Shown here: in pieces, positions 26,248 to 38,423 of the stretch
Numbering within the stretch: the first letter of the stretch is position 1
Layout of the letters: each line of letters begins with the position of its first letter
DNA from: Reticulitermes speratus
Taxonomy: Eukaryota > Arthropoda > Insecta > Blattodea > Rhinotermitidae
NCBI GenBank assembly: GCA_021186555.1
Contig: JAJKFL010000042.1
Location: 15,476,521-15,540,520 of the forward strand
Direction: 5' to 3'
DNA length: 64,000 bases
Notes under the pieces: generated by a model
What the model saw: the letters and a program-made list of their open reading frames with translations, nothing else
The model's database searches: none
Told to the model about the DNA's origin: nothing
Position numbers and translations under genes: made by a program

Positions 26248-26445
26248 ACCTTGAAAGACATAGGTGTGGAAGTGACGATAATATTAAAATAGATATATAA
26301 AAAAATAAGATGAGAGGGTGTGGATTCAATTCATTTGGCTGAGGTTATGGAACAACGTCAGACTGTTTTGAAAGCGGTAATGAAGCTTTGGCGTCTATAA
26401 AATGGGGGGGGGGGGAGCGGTGCTTGAATTGCTGAGCTAGACTGT
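26248..26445 (+). mobile_element. Non-LTR retrotransposon 3' end, same family
   Basis: Translation in shifting frames gives DDNIKIDI and VDSIHLAEVMEQRQTVLKAV, then a stop, a 12-G run (26404-26415) and a degraded version of the shared 3' untranslated part. Confidence 0.72.
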
Positions 26446-27289
26446 GCTGTATGGAGTACGATATGTGCTGTATGTAGTACACTACTGAAAAGATGGTTTA
26501 TGACGAATTAAAGCACAGACGTAATTATGAACTAAAAGTCAAATGAGGTTATGTGTCAGATGCACTTGTTCTGTACAGTACTGCTCTTCTCTGCCATCTG
26601 GTGACAGGAGTGGCAAATAATCTGCAGATCAGCACAAAGCACGGATGTCTGCACATACCGTACGGCGTTCTGTCTGCCACCTGTTCAGTTTCGCACAGGA
26701 AATGCACCAGTCGTATTTAATGAATGCTCTCAAGAATAATGAATTTCTTTCATAATTACTATTATACGCTCCAGTTCAGGAGGGGATGAATTACAAGCTG
26801 TTTGCGTGACGTCACCTGACAGGACAGGTCAGCAGGAAACAGTGTTTTAATTAAATTGCACTTCAAATTCGATACGCTTCAAATTTTAGATGTCATCTTT
26901 CTTAGGGCGCGGTTTCTTTTCTTCTTCATGAAGAAGTGCGACATTAACACACGGAACACGGAGAAATGTCACTTTCAGAATATCTCCTAGACGCAGCTGT
27001 TTTCCTCAAAAAATTGTCCTAAATGTCGAAATTTTTCTAACACAGGGTGTTCATGACAAAATTTTTAATTTCCACTTCCTAAAGCAACACGCGTCTTGTA
27101 CAAGGAAAGGCCCATCTTTGACTCATTTAGTGATATACTGTAGGTAACGGGTTGAAATCTTTGCTTCCAGTTATAATTAAACCGATATTTATATAACGAA
27201 ACAACTGCCTTAATAGGTTGCCAGTTATATAAAGAAATATAAATGACATTTAGATGTTTCATTCTTCTCTCAGACTTCAGTTACAAGAA

Positions 27290-27590
27290 CAGGGTACTGA
27301 TTCTGTGCTGTGGAAACAAGTTCAAGGCACGAATACATGCCCCGCCCATCTCATTCTCCTTGACTTGATCACGTGTTTGGTGAGCAGCATAAATCATAAA
27401 GCTCCTCTTTATGCAATTTTCTCCAGTCGCCTGTTACTTCCTCCTTCATAGGCCCAGATATCTTCCTCAGCACATTCCTCTCCAGGACCGTCGGACTAGG
27501 TCCTTCCCTTAATATACGAGACCAAAATTCACATCCGTTTAAAACAATATGCAGAGTTACATTTCTGTATATTTTCATTTTATATTCTTA
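27290..27590 (-). mobile_element. Non-LTR retrotransposon fragment, same family
   Basis: Open minus-strand stretch of 69 residues with the family pattern: LKIY-like start, LNGCEFWSRILRE, LERNVLRKISGP, EEVTGDWRKLHKEELYDL, SPN. This is the segment just downstream of reverse transcriptase in these elements. Confidence 0.82.
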
Positions 27591-30449
27591 AATAGCAAAC
27601 GAGGAGGCAAAAGATTCTGAACCCAACGGAACTAGCTATTCCGCACATTTAATCCACTCCTAATTTCTTCATACATGCAAATTTGACTTGTTAGAATTGT
27701 ATTTAAATTTCATCATATTTTTAAATCCTTAATTGCCTACGTTTATGTTGTCGTTCTGTCCTACATTCTGTTCATATTACAAGAACACATACAGCACTCT
27801 CGCAGTTCGTACATCTTGGTGGTCGAAATATTAACCTTTCATGATCATCCATATTAATACTACTGTTTCAATATTTGGTGACTGATTCCGACGATTCGGG
27901 ATAAATAAAACCACGTGGCCGGCAAGTCCACTTTCGTCACTCTCCCGCAGATCACTCTCAGCTCAGTAAAGCTCCGTAATTCCGGAGTACAAGTACCGCT
28001 GTTTGTTACTGGGCTGCAAGAGTGTCTCTTCGAATTCCTTCATCTTCAATTAATCGCTTTCAAGTTTCTGGTGAGAATGACCTACCACCCATCTTTACGG
28101 AATTATTTAACGTACTTTAAGCTTCCAAAAGGTGTTTTTATTTCAGTAAAAATTCTCTCATATTTTACGCCTCTTTTTGTGTGATTTCATAATTTTATTA
28201 CCAGTATTTCATAAGGTCTTGGAACTAAATAGGCGTTTTCCAGTGAAAATACATTCCAAAGTTTGTGACGATTTTTTCGGTCCCGATTAATCCCAAACAT
28301 TGACATTCTACAGTACTTGCTCTTTGATTTCTCCCAGATCCGTATATTCTTTTCGGGTATTTCTTTACAGATATTTCTTCATAGATGCTTCGTTTACGAA
28401 GCATATTCCACTGCTTCACACTTGTTTCCACCTATCGTTACGAACCGGTAACACACTCGTCTGCCTACATGCACATCTTTTTAAAAAATTAAAACTTTTT
28501 ACCTTCAGTTTTTATATATTCACAGTCTTATCGCATATATATATATATATACTAAGGTACCTTGTGTCAAAACCCTTTTTTAATGTAAATACATTGATAA
28601 TGCTTTATTATATGTAAAGATGGAGATCTCGCAACTATTGCAGTGTTAAATGTCTTTTTAATTTTCTTAATAAGGGCCTGACGATGGCTTAATAAGCCAA
28701 AATATGTAGCTTATTTTATCATACTTTGTATACTGTGTACGACTGTTTTTGAGTAAAAAATATATCTATAGTTCCAGTCACTATTCTGTTCGAAAAGAAT
28801 GTGAGAACAAGTTTTCCAGACTATTAAACAGACCTAAATTTTTGTAAAATGACTACTAAAAGGTAATTTTATAAAAGTAATCACCACTGTAATAACGGCG
28901 TAGTTTTCATTGCCTTGAATATGGCAGAATTTTCGTTACGTTCCTTTCTGCAACAGAATTACATCAGCGACTACTATGGAATCATCCCCAGCACCCAATG
29001 TCGATCAATTAAGTTATGCATAAACACATGTTACCTTTATCCAAAACATCGGTTCGCGTGAATGTACACAATCACGTTTATATCAGACCCACTAGCAGAT
29101 TAAAACACACCAACACCCAGCAAACGTGACATTATATGACAGGTTTTTCTGAAGGAGCAATCTTTTGGACACTGAAGACTGCGTGTTATATTTTTTATCC
29201 ATACCATCATACATCAAGTTCAAGCTGAAAATTCGTTGATATTAATTAATACATAGTCATGCAAGCAAGGAAAGTTAGACAGCTAACATTCAATTATCAT
29301 TCCCGCAATTAGTGGTGTGGGTCATGTGGTGCTGGCGCCATATTTCACCGTGGCTGTCGGCACAGAGCTTTGTCGTCCACCCACAAGTCGTTAATAACGG
29401 CACCGCGAACTCTTGATAACAAAATAATTCAGAATAAAAGATTGCAAGAATTCCTTCAACACAAACATGCGTGAGCTCGCTAGGCCCCCGCACATTTATG
29501 CATGGTGCCTAAGATAATATGTGACGGGCGTTTCAACACAAGAATATAACCGCTGATGACTCAATCTGCATGCACGCACACACTCTACATGCACGCACAC
29601 ACGAGAAGTTCCGACCAGAAATCGTGTAGACGTCTAGTCTACTACAATTACCATTGTTGTTACTTCATTTTGTTGTTGTGAAGAACTCAAGTACAATTTG
29701 TGTCTACGCAAATTTTTTGTGTTAATTTTTTTGGATTTACCAAAAACATTCTCGTATTCGCCATGTCTGTAACCTTTGACTTACAAACAATATTTTATAC
29801 CAAAATTGTACATAATTTTCTGATCCATCTCCATACGAAATTTCACGTGCCTAGTTCCAACTGTACATTAGCCCAGTCATATTCAATAGAAATCTACCGT
29901 TACTTCATTCACTAGCTTGCGCATGGTCGCCATGTCCTTCTGGTCATTGCTGAGGGTCTGCATGCAATACACAGTGACATGTATTTCATAATAAATTTCG
30001 TGAAAATCTGACTGCTGATTATAAAGTCATTACCCGTAAATTAAACAGGCACACACACACGCTTGTATTCTCCGGTGACAGGGCCACAGCCCGTTTCAGT
30101 CTCACTGCAGAATGTGACAATGAGCTGAAACACTGAACATCTGCACTTTCACTCTAAACACAAATGGCGTAGTATTTCTGAGAGCTTAGAACACCACTAC
30201 TGTTGTTTGTTTGACCTCTGCGGAAGCACAAATGACACTTCTTAGTGTAAGTCACTGAGGCCTCATAGGTAAGTCCCATGAATGGTTGGGGTGACGACTT
30301 ATAGAGGCTTCCCACTATCTACCAGTTCTTGTCTCCCCTACAGTCGCCTGCAGATTAAATGACCCAGCTCAAAAACCATGTCCCTAGCGAAGGCAATCAC
30401 GTGGTTATCACTAGTAACATGCCTGTGAACAAAATGGAGACTGGATTAC
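27591..30449. other. No gene recognised
   Basis: Contains the hammerhead-like motif at 28669 and a short (AT)n run near 28540. Nothing else is supported. Confidence 0.5.
28669..28715 (+). repeat. Hammerhead-like retroelement tail motif
   Basis: Arms AATAAG/CTTATT are paired. Core CTGACGA is followed by a perfect hairpin TGGCTTAATAAGCCA (28685-28699). The GAAA box reads AAAA. Confidence 0.5.
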
Positions 30450-31355
30450 AGGGATTCCATTTTTTAAAAACCAAAAACCGGGACAATTAACAACATTTAG
30501 GTGACAGGAGGGGAAGTGGAAGGCAAAATTTTTAATCTGTCACACACTGAGAAGCTCAGAATTATTCAAGAATATTTCTACAACGAAGTAACTCAGATAA
30601 CAAAACTATTACACACATACAAAAATTAAGTAGTAGTAGTAGTAGTATTGGTGGTAGTATAATAATAATACGTAAATACGTACAAGCATACATACGTACG
30701 TACATGCGTATGTACGTACCTACATACGTACGGGATGCATGCCTGATTAAGTAGTAGTAGTAGTAGTAGTAGTAGTATAGTAGTTAGTAGTAGTAGTAGT
30801 CGTAGTATGTATGCATGCATACATACATACATACCTACATGTATACAATCATACATACATACAATCATAATACATACATATGTACGTACGTACGTATGTA
30901 TGTATGTATGTATGTAGAGACATGGCTTGTTTTAGGTATGTAATTGTAAACACCCTGTATAAAGGTGATAACCAATAGTAATTGTAACAGTAATAGTAGT
31001 AATAATACTCGAGCCCAGACGCTCAGTTCACTTACTAGTTTCTCCTCATACATCCGTTCCTCACCCTTCCCAGTCTCAGTCCCCACTCTACAATCACTGA
31101 TCTACACGCTTCATCTCCTCCTCATATTCCTTTCCCTTAATGCCTGCTTGACGGCTGTCCTACTGCTGCAGATGTTTTCTCCCACCTCGGGGAAGTCAAA
31201 ATTTTCGTATGCTTTATCAGAAATGTCATATTTTACTCGGGAAACCCGGTACATCTGGCGCCCCGAACCGATTTTTGCGGAACTAGGAGCCAGAACACTT
31301 TGAAACTAATAAAACCGGGACTGTCCCGGGAACACCGGGACAAATGGGATCCCTA
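30450..31355 (+). mobile_element. Dispersed element E, copy 1 (single-unit interior)
   Basis: Begins AGGGATTCCATTTTTTAAAA, then CCAAAAACCGGGACAATTAA; ends AAAACCGGGACTGTCCCGGG then GGGACAAATGGGATCCCT. The outer AGGGAT/ATCCCT words are inverted, suggesting a non-autonomous DNA transposon, but no target duplication was found. It shares its whole layout with 37569-38423: left end, GAAGACT-like block, CTCAGTTCACTTACTA, Leu/Ser-rich stretch, GGGGAAGTCAAA, CCGAACCGA and right end. It contains a compound microsatellite. Confidence 0.82.
30625..30925. repeat. Compound microsatellite: (TAG)n and (CATA/CGTA)n
   Basis: Blocks of TAG trinucleotides alternate with CATA/CGTA tetranucleotide blocks, all inside the dispersed element copy at 30450-31355. 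Open frames across it (poly-Leu, Tyr/Val/Cys-rich) are low-complexity artefacts. Confidence 0.9.
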
Positions 31356-32404
31356 CTACAGGCGATATAGGTAGAGGGGAAATCATAACAACTTGAGAAG
31401 ATGTGGAGGAATCAATCCTTTCCGTGGCCTCGTATAACCGGTTTGTCACTCAGCAACAAATGCAATGCAGTTAAGCCAGTGTTTGTACTTTGTGTTGTCA
31501 TTTTGTCCCCCACCGTCAGTAGTACACAGCATGTAGCAGCTCTTCTGTATTTCACATCAGTAAACTAAAGTGTTGCGTCCCAATGACAGGCGACAAACGT
31601 CGGATAAGCGATAACTAATCATTTTAGTCTCAGCTTTCACTACCACTTCCTGCTTCCAAGCGTCGCCTTTCCTTTGACATCAGCCAGGTTTGCAGATACC
31701 CTACGTCAACTGTACAGCTTTTCGCTGGGAATCTAGCAGAAAGGCGTCTCTCAACCAGCAGTGTCTCAGTTTTTCATTAAAAAATGTGCATATTTAACTT
31801 ATAATTCAATTGTGTACTTCACTTTTGAATAAAATGAATGCATTTTAATCACTACACATAACGATTTCTACAGCAACAAAGAGACTTCATTCATTAAACC
31901 CCTCAACTCTTCGTATGTAATCCAACAACAATTTAACTGACTTTTAAACATTCGAGTTTCGAAATTGAACTCTTTTGGGAATAACAGCTATAGAATGTCT
32001 TGATGGCAGTGACTAGTACGATGGAATATTAGGGAGGGGAGATGAGATTCGGGGGAGGCATACCTCGAGTGGCACGTGATAGCGGCCGGACGGTACCATG
32101 CAGTTAACCCTCCCACTTGCTGTCCTAATTAAGTTCCACACAAGATTACGTGCTTGCTCACTCGGGGTGCTGCAGGTAAAGGAAAAGTGCTTGTAGTTCC
32201 TTCAATGTTATAAAACCCATTACAACCTTCCCGATATATTATAAAGCATACAAACTTTCGAGAACACAAAAGTGGTAATGGCGTGACAGGCAAAGTAGCA
32301 GACTGAATTTGGAGTTCTTCAGAAAAGAAACAGAAAACATATTGGTATTGAGGGATTATATTACTGACAGACGCAAATATTTTTCTCTCTTCCACAGCAT
32401 CCAG

Positions 32405-32510
32405 ACAGGTTCTGAGGCCAACCCAGCCCCTTGTTCAGTGGGTACCGGGAGCTCTTTCCCGGAGAGTAAAGCGGCCCGGGAGTGAAGCTGAGAACTCCTC
32501 CCCATAGTTT
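32405..32510 (+). mobile_element. SINE family B, internal fragment
   Basis: Shares CCCAGCC, GTGGGTACCGGGAG, CCGGAGAGTAAAGCGGCC and the following words with the plus-strand copy at 60595-60670. It immediately precedes a family C SINE (32548). Confidence 0.6.
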
Positions 32511-32547
32511 CGAGATTCAGAATTCGTGGAACTATACTTCCACTTCA

Positions 32548-32725
32548 GCCGATCCCAGTGGCCGCGCGGGTCTACGGCCGCTCGCTTGCTGGGCTTGTGG
32601 GTTGTAATCCCGCCGGGGGCATGGATGTCTGTCTCTTGTGAGTGTTGTGTGTTGTCTGCGACAGGCTAAACACTCGTCCAGAGAAGTCCTGCGGAATGCT
32701 TAGAGGTCCGAAGAAAACAGACTGC
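32548..32725 (+). mobile_element. tRNA-derived SINE, family C, diverged
   Basis: GCCGATCCCAGTGGCCGCGC head, degraded box B (GGGTTGTAATCCC), and the CTCTTGTGAGTGTTGTGTG body. About 180 bp from an inverted second copy. Confidence 0.8.
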
Positions 32726-32901
32726 ATTAATAAAATACGCTTACACCTCACCATTAACTTACAAGTGCCTGCGTTCTGTTTTGACTTAATACACGTGACA
32801 TTTTTTTGGTGGGAAGTTTCATAACTATATCTCGTGACAAGCAGGATTTTCCAAGGGTAAAAAAATATGCAAAGCACCGATCTAGAAAACTGCTAGCCAT
32901 T

Positions 32902-33160
32902 TTTTTTTCCAGTGGCGCAACAGCCCACATTGGGTCAGGGCCTCCTCATTATCGACGCCTCACAATCACACTCAGACACACCACACTCGGTAGGACTCCT
33001 CTGGACGAGTGACCATCCCGACGCAGAGACCTCTACCTGATAACACACAACACTCACAAGAGACAGACATTCATGCCCCCCGGTGGGATTCGAACCCGCA
33101 GTTCCAGCAAGCGAACGGCCGCAGACCCACGCCTTAGACCGCACGGCCACCAGGATCGGC
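32902..33160 (-). mobile_element. tRNA-derived SINE, family C, with near-perfect TSD
   Basis: Minus-strand copy, head at 33160, box B GGTTCGAATCCC-like (GGGTTCGAATCCC). Flanks CTGCTAGCCATT (32890-32901) and CTGCTAACCATT (33161-33172) match 11 of 12. Confidence 0.88.
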
Positions 33161-34549
33161 CTGCTAACCATTACCTTAACACATGCGCAGATCACAAGTT
33201 TCTATCGTCAAATATTTCAAATTCCTAAGTCATCATTTTAATGGCACATTTTCAGTCGTGTCAATGTATCAACAGCCGGTACAAAATCGTTCTACTCATA
33301 TAACCTGCCAATTAATTTAAACTACGTAACATATTACTAGTTACAATTGCGCAAAGTTAATTAATAAGGGTTTATAACATGTCAATACAGGCTTCGTTAA
33401 TTCAAACATAAGGCAGCTTCTCCAAGAGTGCAGCTCTTGTAAATGCGGCCACCAGAAGAGGATCCTTCGCTCCGAAACCCCCCCTTCCCGCCCGCCAAAA
33501 GCAGGCCCCATTCTTTCAGACATTGTAGTTTACATCAAAACACGAAAATGGACACCGTCCAAAACACTAGTCAAGCTTATTTCAGTACACCGTGCACAGA
33601 ATACTTTAAGATTAGCAAGTATCTTTCATATGGCGGAGCTTACACTGTTATTTTCATATCGAAATTATCATCAACAAACAATTTTGAATTAAACAAGAAT
33701 TTTGGTACGAGACTCTTTAAGGTACGATGACAACATATCACAGACGGGATAGACGAAGCTGAACCTTGCCGGGGCAATAGGATGCAAATATTTGCTGATC
33801 AAATCAAGCAGCAGGAGTAACAGCACTTCCAGCCATTTTCTCCCTGTATCTACCCAAAAAGAGAGACAGAGACAGAGAGAGAGAGAGAGGGAAATTCCCC
33901 ACAAACCGCGATATACATGTTGCCACTGTATTTCCTTGCATGATGGAGACAGCACGATACGGAATTTCATTTACAGCTGATTTACATTACTCCACTTCTC
34001 TTCGCGTTCCTTACGAGCAAGGCACTATCTATTTACACGAAGATGTAAAATATAATATACATGTTTTTAAAATTCATACGAGCCACAGCTCTCAAACCAT
34101 TATTTCGTAAAACCTCGTGCATAATAATAGTAGACGCTACTGTCACTTTCAACCGTCTTCAGAGTTAGTAGGCAAAATAATTCAGAAAATTCTCAAGCAG
34201 CACGAATTGTAGCCAATGGCCAGTGTTCATGCAAACACCTGACGCAGTTCCTGGCAAAGATATAAAAAATATTTTGGTAATATCCAGGAAGCAATTAAGG
34301 TAAATATTTTGTTTCTACCAACTATTGAAATTTCACAGACACTTAGACAAGCACTGCCATATGCACAGGGTACGAAATAACGTATCTTCAGTGTCCTCGT
34401 GTGAGAACTGTAGTCGCTACAAGCGTTTGTCTGACCAGCGTCCTCCTTAAGTTTGCTGTTTTTAAAAACCACAAATAACCACGTGTTTGATGAAACAAGA
34501 GGTGTATTTTGATGGTAACGTCATTGCTGATTAACTCCACTGAGCAAAA

Positions 34550-34775
34550 CCATCCTCGGAAAAGTAAAAATCCGTCAGCGAGTTATCGATTCCTCGCCGT
34601 CCATCGAACTTCAAAAAATCTGCCACTGGTCCGTACCATGCTTCACATAAATCCAACCCACGTCCTCACAAACAATTTCCTCAAAATCCAACTTAATAAT
34701 GTCCTCTCATCTATGCCTCGGTTTTCCAAGGCGCGTCTTTCTTTTTTGAAGTTTTCCGATAATTGTGATATACTT
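34550..34775 (-). mobile_element. Non-LTR retrotransposon 3' end, diverged
   Basis: Minus-strand translation in mixed frames gives ENRGIDERTLL / EDTIKLDFEEIVCEDVGWIY-like text. This matches the conserved RRWEDNIKMDL...VDWI segment of the same family. Old and frame-broken. Confidence 0.6.
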
Positions 34776-35130
34776 CTTATCTTCGTGTAACCAAAAGCAA
34801 CAATTATCAAGTCCGTTCGTGCAACGACTGCGATATGGCGTCCAGTCACAATTTTGATGTCGTTTATCGTGGCTCACAAATAATTACTTAAATGACCTAT
34901 AATTCTACCTGTTGTTTTGTATGAGTCTGAAATTTGATCTTCCACCTTAGAGGAGGAACGGAGATGGCACAGTTATTGACGTACACCACATGAAGTCGTA
35001 TAACCATAATGCTGATATACAGAGTGAGCCAGAAGTTCCTCTTCAGCTGTCAGGAATAGGATATAAGTTAGAGCGCAATTCACAGTGAATCTATGTACAG
35101 CACTACGCCGGATGTGTAGAGTTGGAGAGG

Positions 35131-35166
35131 GGTGGGACTACGTGACAGAGGTCACGTAGTCCCACC
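35131..35166. repeat. Perfect 16-bp-arm hairpin
   Basis: GGTGGGACTACGTGAC and its exact complement are separated by AGAG. It lies in a tract beginning near 35020 (GAGTGAGCCAGAAGTTCC) that looks like an unclassified repeat. Confidence 0.9.
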
Positions 35167-35439
35167 TGATGTGTTTTATGTACGGACTTTTGCACTTCCA
35201 GCACAGCGAGACATCTTTGTTGCACACATGTTCACAGTGTATGTTCTGTATTTAAGACAAATTTCCCTATATGTTTTGGTCATTCGACCACATTCAGGAA
35301 AATTCGCTGTACAATAATGCATTCTACAACTACGAGTGTGAGAAAAAAAATATAAGATGACACAGGTGAAAGTAGTCCGTGACGGAGTATAAAATAAAAT
35401 TGTAGACGTGAGAGTTGAAGTTATCACAGCGGTGATGCT

Positions 35440-35640
35440 GAAGATCACAGCCTTCTGGGATGCGACGCCGTGTCGACTGTTAAATACCTACCGAAGTTAT
35501 TAAGCGCCTTGGCACCTTTCTCTTCAGGGTCAAGTAGTGCTAGTAGACCCTGACTCTAATGATGAAGAAAATATCCTCCGAAACGTCAGTAACTATTTAC
35601 CAATCGAAAGTCGTAAAAAACCCCTAAGACGAATTTTTAA
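35440..35640. repeat. Foldback: two divergent retroelement tails, old
   Basis: Innermost arms CAGGGTC (35525-35531 area) and GACCCTG flank a short spacer. The minus reading CTTCGGTAGGTATTTAACAG matches the plus CGTCAGTAACTATTTACCAA. TTCTGGGATGCGACGCCGTG at the left is the family word seen at 13538 and 42149. Confidence 0.68.
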
Positions 35641-37353
35641 CTCAAATTCTATACTATTCTCTACTGTTTATTAACTCCAATCATGAGAAATGCCCTATTA
35701 TTTTAAACGAAACACGTGCAATTCTTAGAATTGACACTGGACACAACAACCAAGAGCCATGGATAGTGCAAATTCTCGGTCACCCTATGTGGTACAAACA
35801 ACGCCGTTGTTATAGGTGGTTTTTCACCCCTTAAATAATTTTCGCTCAGTGACACTTGCGTCAGAGCACTAGATTGATAAATACACCGCTTTTTGTCGCC
35901 GCTCCTTTGCAGGCAGCAGCAGGCAGCGCCTCGGTAGCGACTGGGCTCTCCCAACCCGTTACTGGAGGAAGAGTAATTCCGTTATGATGGCTTTATTAAC
36001 GTTCCGTGCGGGCGGGTGACGGGCCAGCTAATGATTCCAGCCACAGGACGACGATAAATTATCTTGGGAGGACAACCACAAGACAAACAACCACATAACG
36101 GACAGAAAATCTCCGACAGAGAGAATTTAAAAAACAAACGCGACAAGAATTTCCATCATGTAGTAAAGGCACGGAAGCAGAAACTAATGAACGCGCACTA
36201 GTTTTGGCAAGAATTTTGTATTTACCTCTTTAAAAGATACAAATGTCTGTTTCCTAACGACGGCTTATCAGGTGTTCAGCGAAAGCATAAATAAAAAGGA
36301 CAGTGTTTTGGCAGGGATTTCGACATAAAAAATCGTGGCATGTTTTTAAGGTACTGCCCCGCCTTTCCCTCTGAGAGACGGAGCAGAATAATAAACCTCA
36401 TGATTATCCGTCCGATCCACAACCCAAAAGGGGGCTCCGGATGACTCATTAAGAAATGTAGACACTAAACCGCGCATTTCGCTAAAATATGCAGAGGAAA
36501 ATACTTGAACAAAAGATGAAATAAATAGCTAAATAAATTACACGAAATAAGTACACGAGATGTTTATCATTTTGCAAGCCATTCTCTCAAGAAGGCTTCA
36601 ACAAACACATTTGTTTAGTCGGTAAACAAAGACAATTTTCTGTTTTCTTACACATATGCTTGGTTGGTATCAAACTAAAAAATACGTAAGGTGGAATACA
36701 TAGGTCACTGTAAAATTTTAAAATATACGTCCTATCTTATAAGGTGTGTGGGAAAAAAGATCCGAAATATTTTGGAGTATTTTGTAATAATAAATTACGT
36801 GTGTACTTCGTCGGTGTAATGGATATAACTAATACAGTGTACACAGTCTGAAATTATGTATTATTTTAGGGCATGAAGGAAATTACAAAGCGAGGAAACT
36901 GTGTGATCTGTTGCCTTCTTCTAATTGGTATACTCTTAGGCAAAAGACTGCTGTCAACGAGCTAATCATTGCAGCTAGGATGAGGGAGATAGAGAAGAAA
37001 CATAGCGAATATAAAATTTTTTTACGAAACTGTAGCTGAAAACCGAATAAGAAGTGAGACAATACTGAAATTCATATATTTTGGTAATAAGGAACAGAGT
37101 GGGGTTAATTCTTAAAGAAGAAAACGCTTCTCAGCGCTCACACATCCAGCAGTGACAAACAAAAGTGGTTACAGCATATGACGTAATCATTTATAATATA
37201 AACGTTAAGAGTTGTACTGAAATAAATGTCTTCAACAATAGAACGTAAATAATGTTCAACGCGATAGTTAAGGCCAGTGTTTGGGCAACAGACGGTAATT
37301 TTCTTTCTCACCACTACATTTTGGGCGTTCCTCACAGACAGAAGGCCGAAACT
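35641..37353. other. No gene recognised
   Basis: A GC-richer patch at 35885-36060 stands out from its AT-rich surroundings, but no domain, tRNA or repeat match was seen. Confidence 0.4.
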
Positions 37354-37566
37354 AGGTATCATTTTTTTAAAAACCAAAAACCGGGACACTTAATAATATT
37401 TAGACTCCGGGCTGGGGGGGGGGGGGGGGTAGAGAACAAAATCTGTAAGCCGGCGCGCAATGCAAAGAGCATTATTAATATTTCTGCAACACGGTAACGC
37501 AGGTCAAGGCGACAGAGACATATGATAAAATGAAAAAATTATAAGACTACTACTGAAACCCAGTCA
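37354..37566 (+). mobile_element. Dispersed element E, copy 3 (left end only)
   Basis: Left 210 bases of the element (AGGTATCATTTTTTTAAAAA, CCAAAAACCGGGACACTTAA, a 16-G run, CAGAGACA, AAGACTACTACTGAAAC). It stops two bases before copy 2 begins. No matching right half was seen beyond copy 2. Confidence 0.78.
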
Positions 37567-37568
37567 CT

Positions 37569-38423
37569 AGGGATCATTTTTTTAAAAACAAAAAACCGGG
37601 ACACTTAACAACATTTAGACTGCGGGGTGGCGGGGGTGTAGAGGACAAAATTTGTAACCCGTCACGTAATGCAAAAGCAGCGTAATTTATTAATATTTCT
37701 ACAAAGAGGTAACGCGGGTAAAGAAGACAGAGAGATACTAAAAAACTGAAAAGAATATAAGAAGAAGACTACTACTCAAACTCAGACGCTCAGTTCACTT
37801 ACTAATATTTCTTTACATATCCGTGCCTCATCCTTCACTATCTCAGTTCGCAGTCCTACAATCACTAGTCTACACACATTCCTGTCTCCCTGCTCCAGTC
37901 CTACAGTCACTAGTCTACACACATTCCTGTCTCCCTCCTCCAGTCCTACAGTCACTAGTCTACACACATTCCTGTCTCCCTCCTCCAGTCCTACAGTCAC
38001 TACACACATTCCTGTCTCCCTCCTCCAGTCCTACAGTCACTAGTCTACACACATTCCTGTCTCCCTCCTCCAGTCCTACAGTCACTAGTCTACACACATT
38101 CCTGTCTCCCTCCTCCAGTCGTACACACATTCCTGTCTCCCTCCTCCAGTCCTACAGTCACTAGTCTACACACATTCCTGTCTCCCTCCTCCAGTCCCTT
38201 CCTGTTTGTGGCTCTCTGATGGCTGTCTCCTTCCTATAGACGTTGTCTCCCACCGTGGGGAAGTCAAACGTTCGTGTGCTTCGTTACAGACTTATTTTTT
38301 TGACTTGGAAAACGCAGCTAATTTGACGCTCCGAACCGAATTTTGACAGACACCGGGCCACAGCTCTTCAAAACCCATAAAGCCGGGACTGTCCCGGGAA
38401 AATCGGGACAAATGGGAATCCTA
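37569..38423 (+). mobile_element. Dispersed element E, copy 2 (with internal minisatellite)
   Basis: Begins AGGGATCATTTTTTTAAAAA, ends CCGGGACTGTCCCGGGAAAA then CGGGACAAATGGGAATCCT. Colinear with copy 1 except for the 45-bp tandem array at 37854-38195. Confidence 0.84.
37854..38195. repeat. Minisatellite, 45-bp unit, inside a dispersed element
   Basis: CCTACAGTCACTAGTCTACA units of 45 bases, about 7-8 copies with two internally shortened ones. The array lies inside the dispersed element at 37569-38423. The related copy at 30450-31355 has one diverged equivalent (CTACAATCACTGATCTACAC) at the same place, so the array arose by expansion within this element. The open frames it makes on both strands are by-products. 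Confidence 0.93.

Noticed and set aside
37782-38164. Repetitive frames on both strands
   Set aside because: They arise from the 45-bp tandem unit, whose length is a multiple of three.
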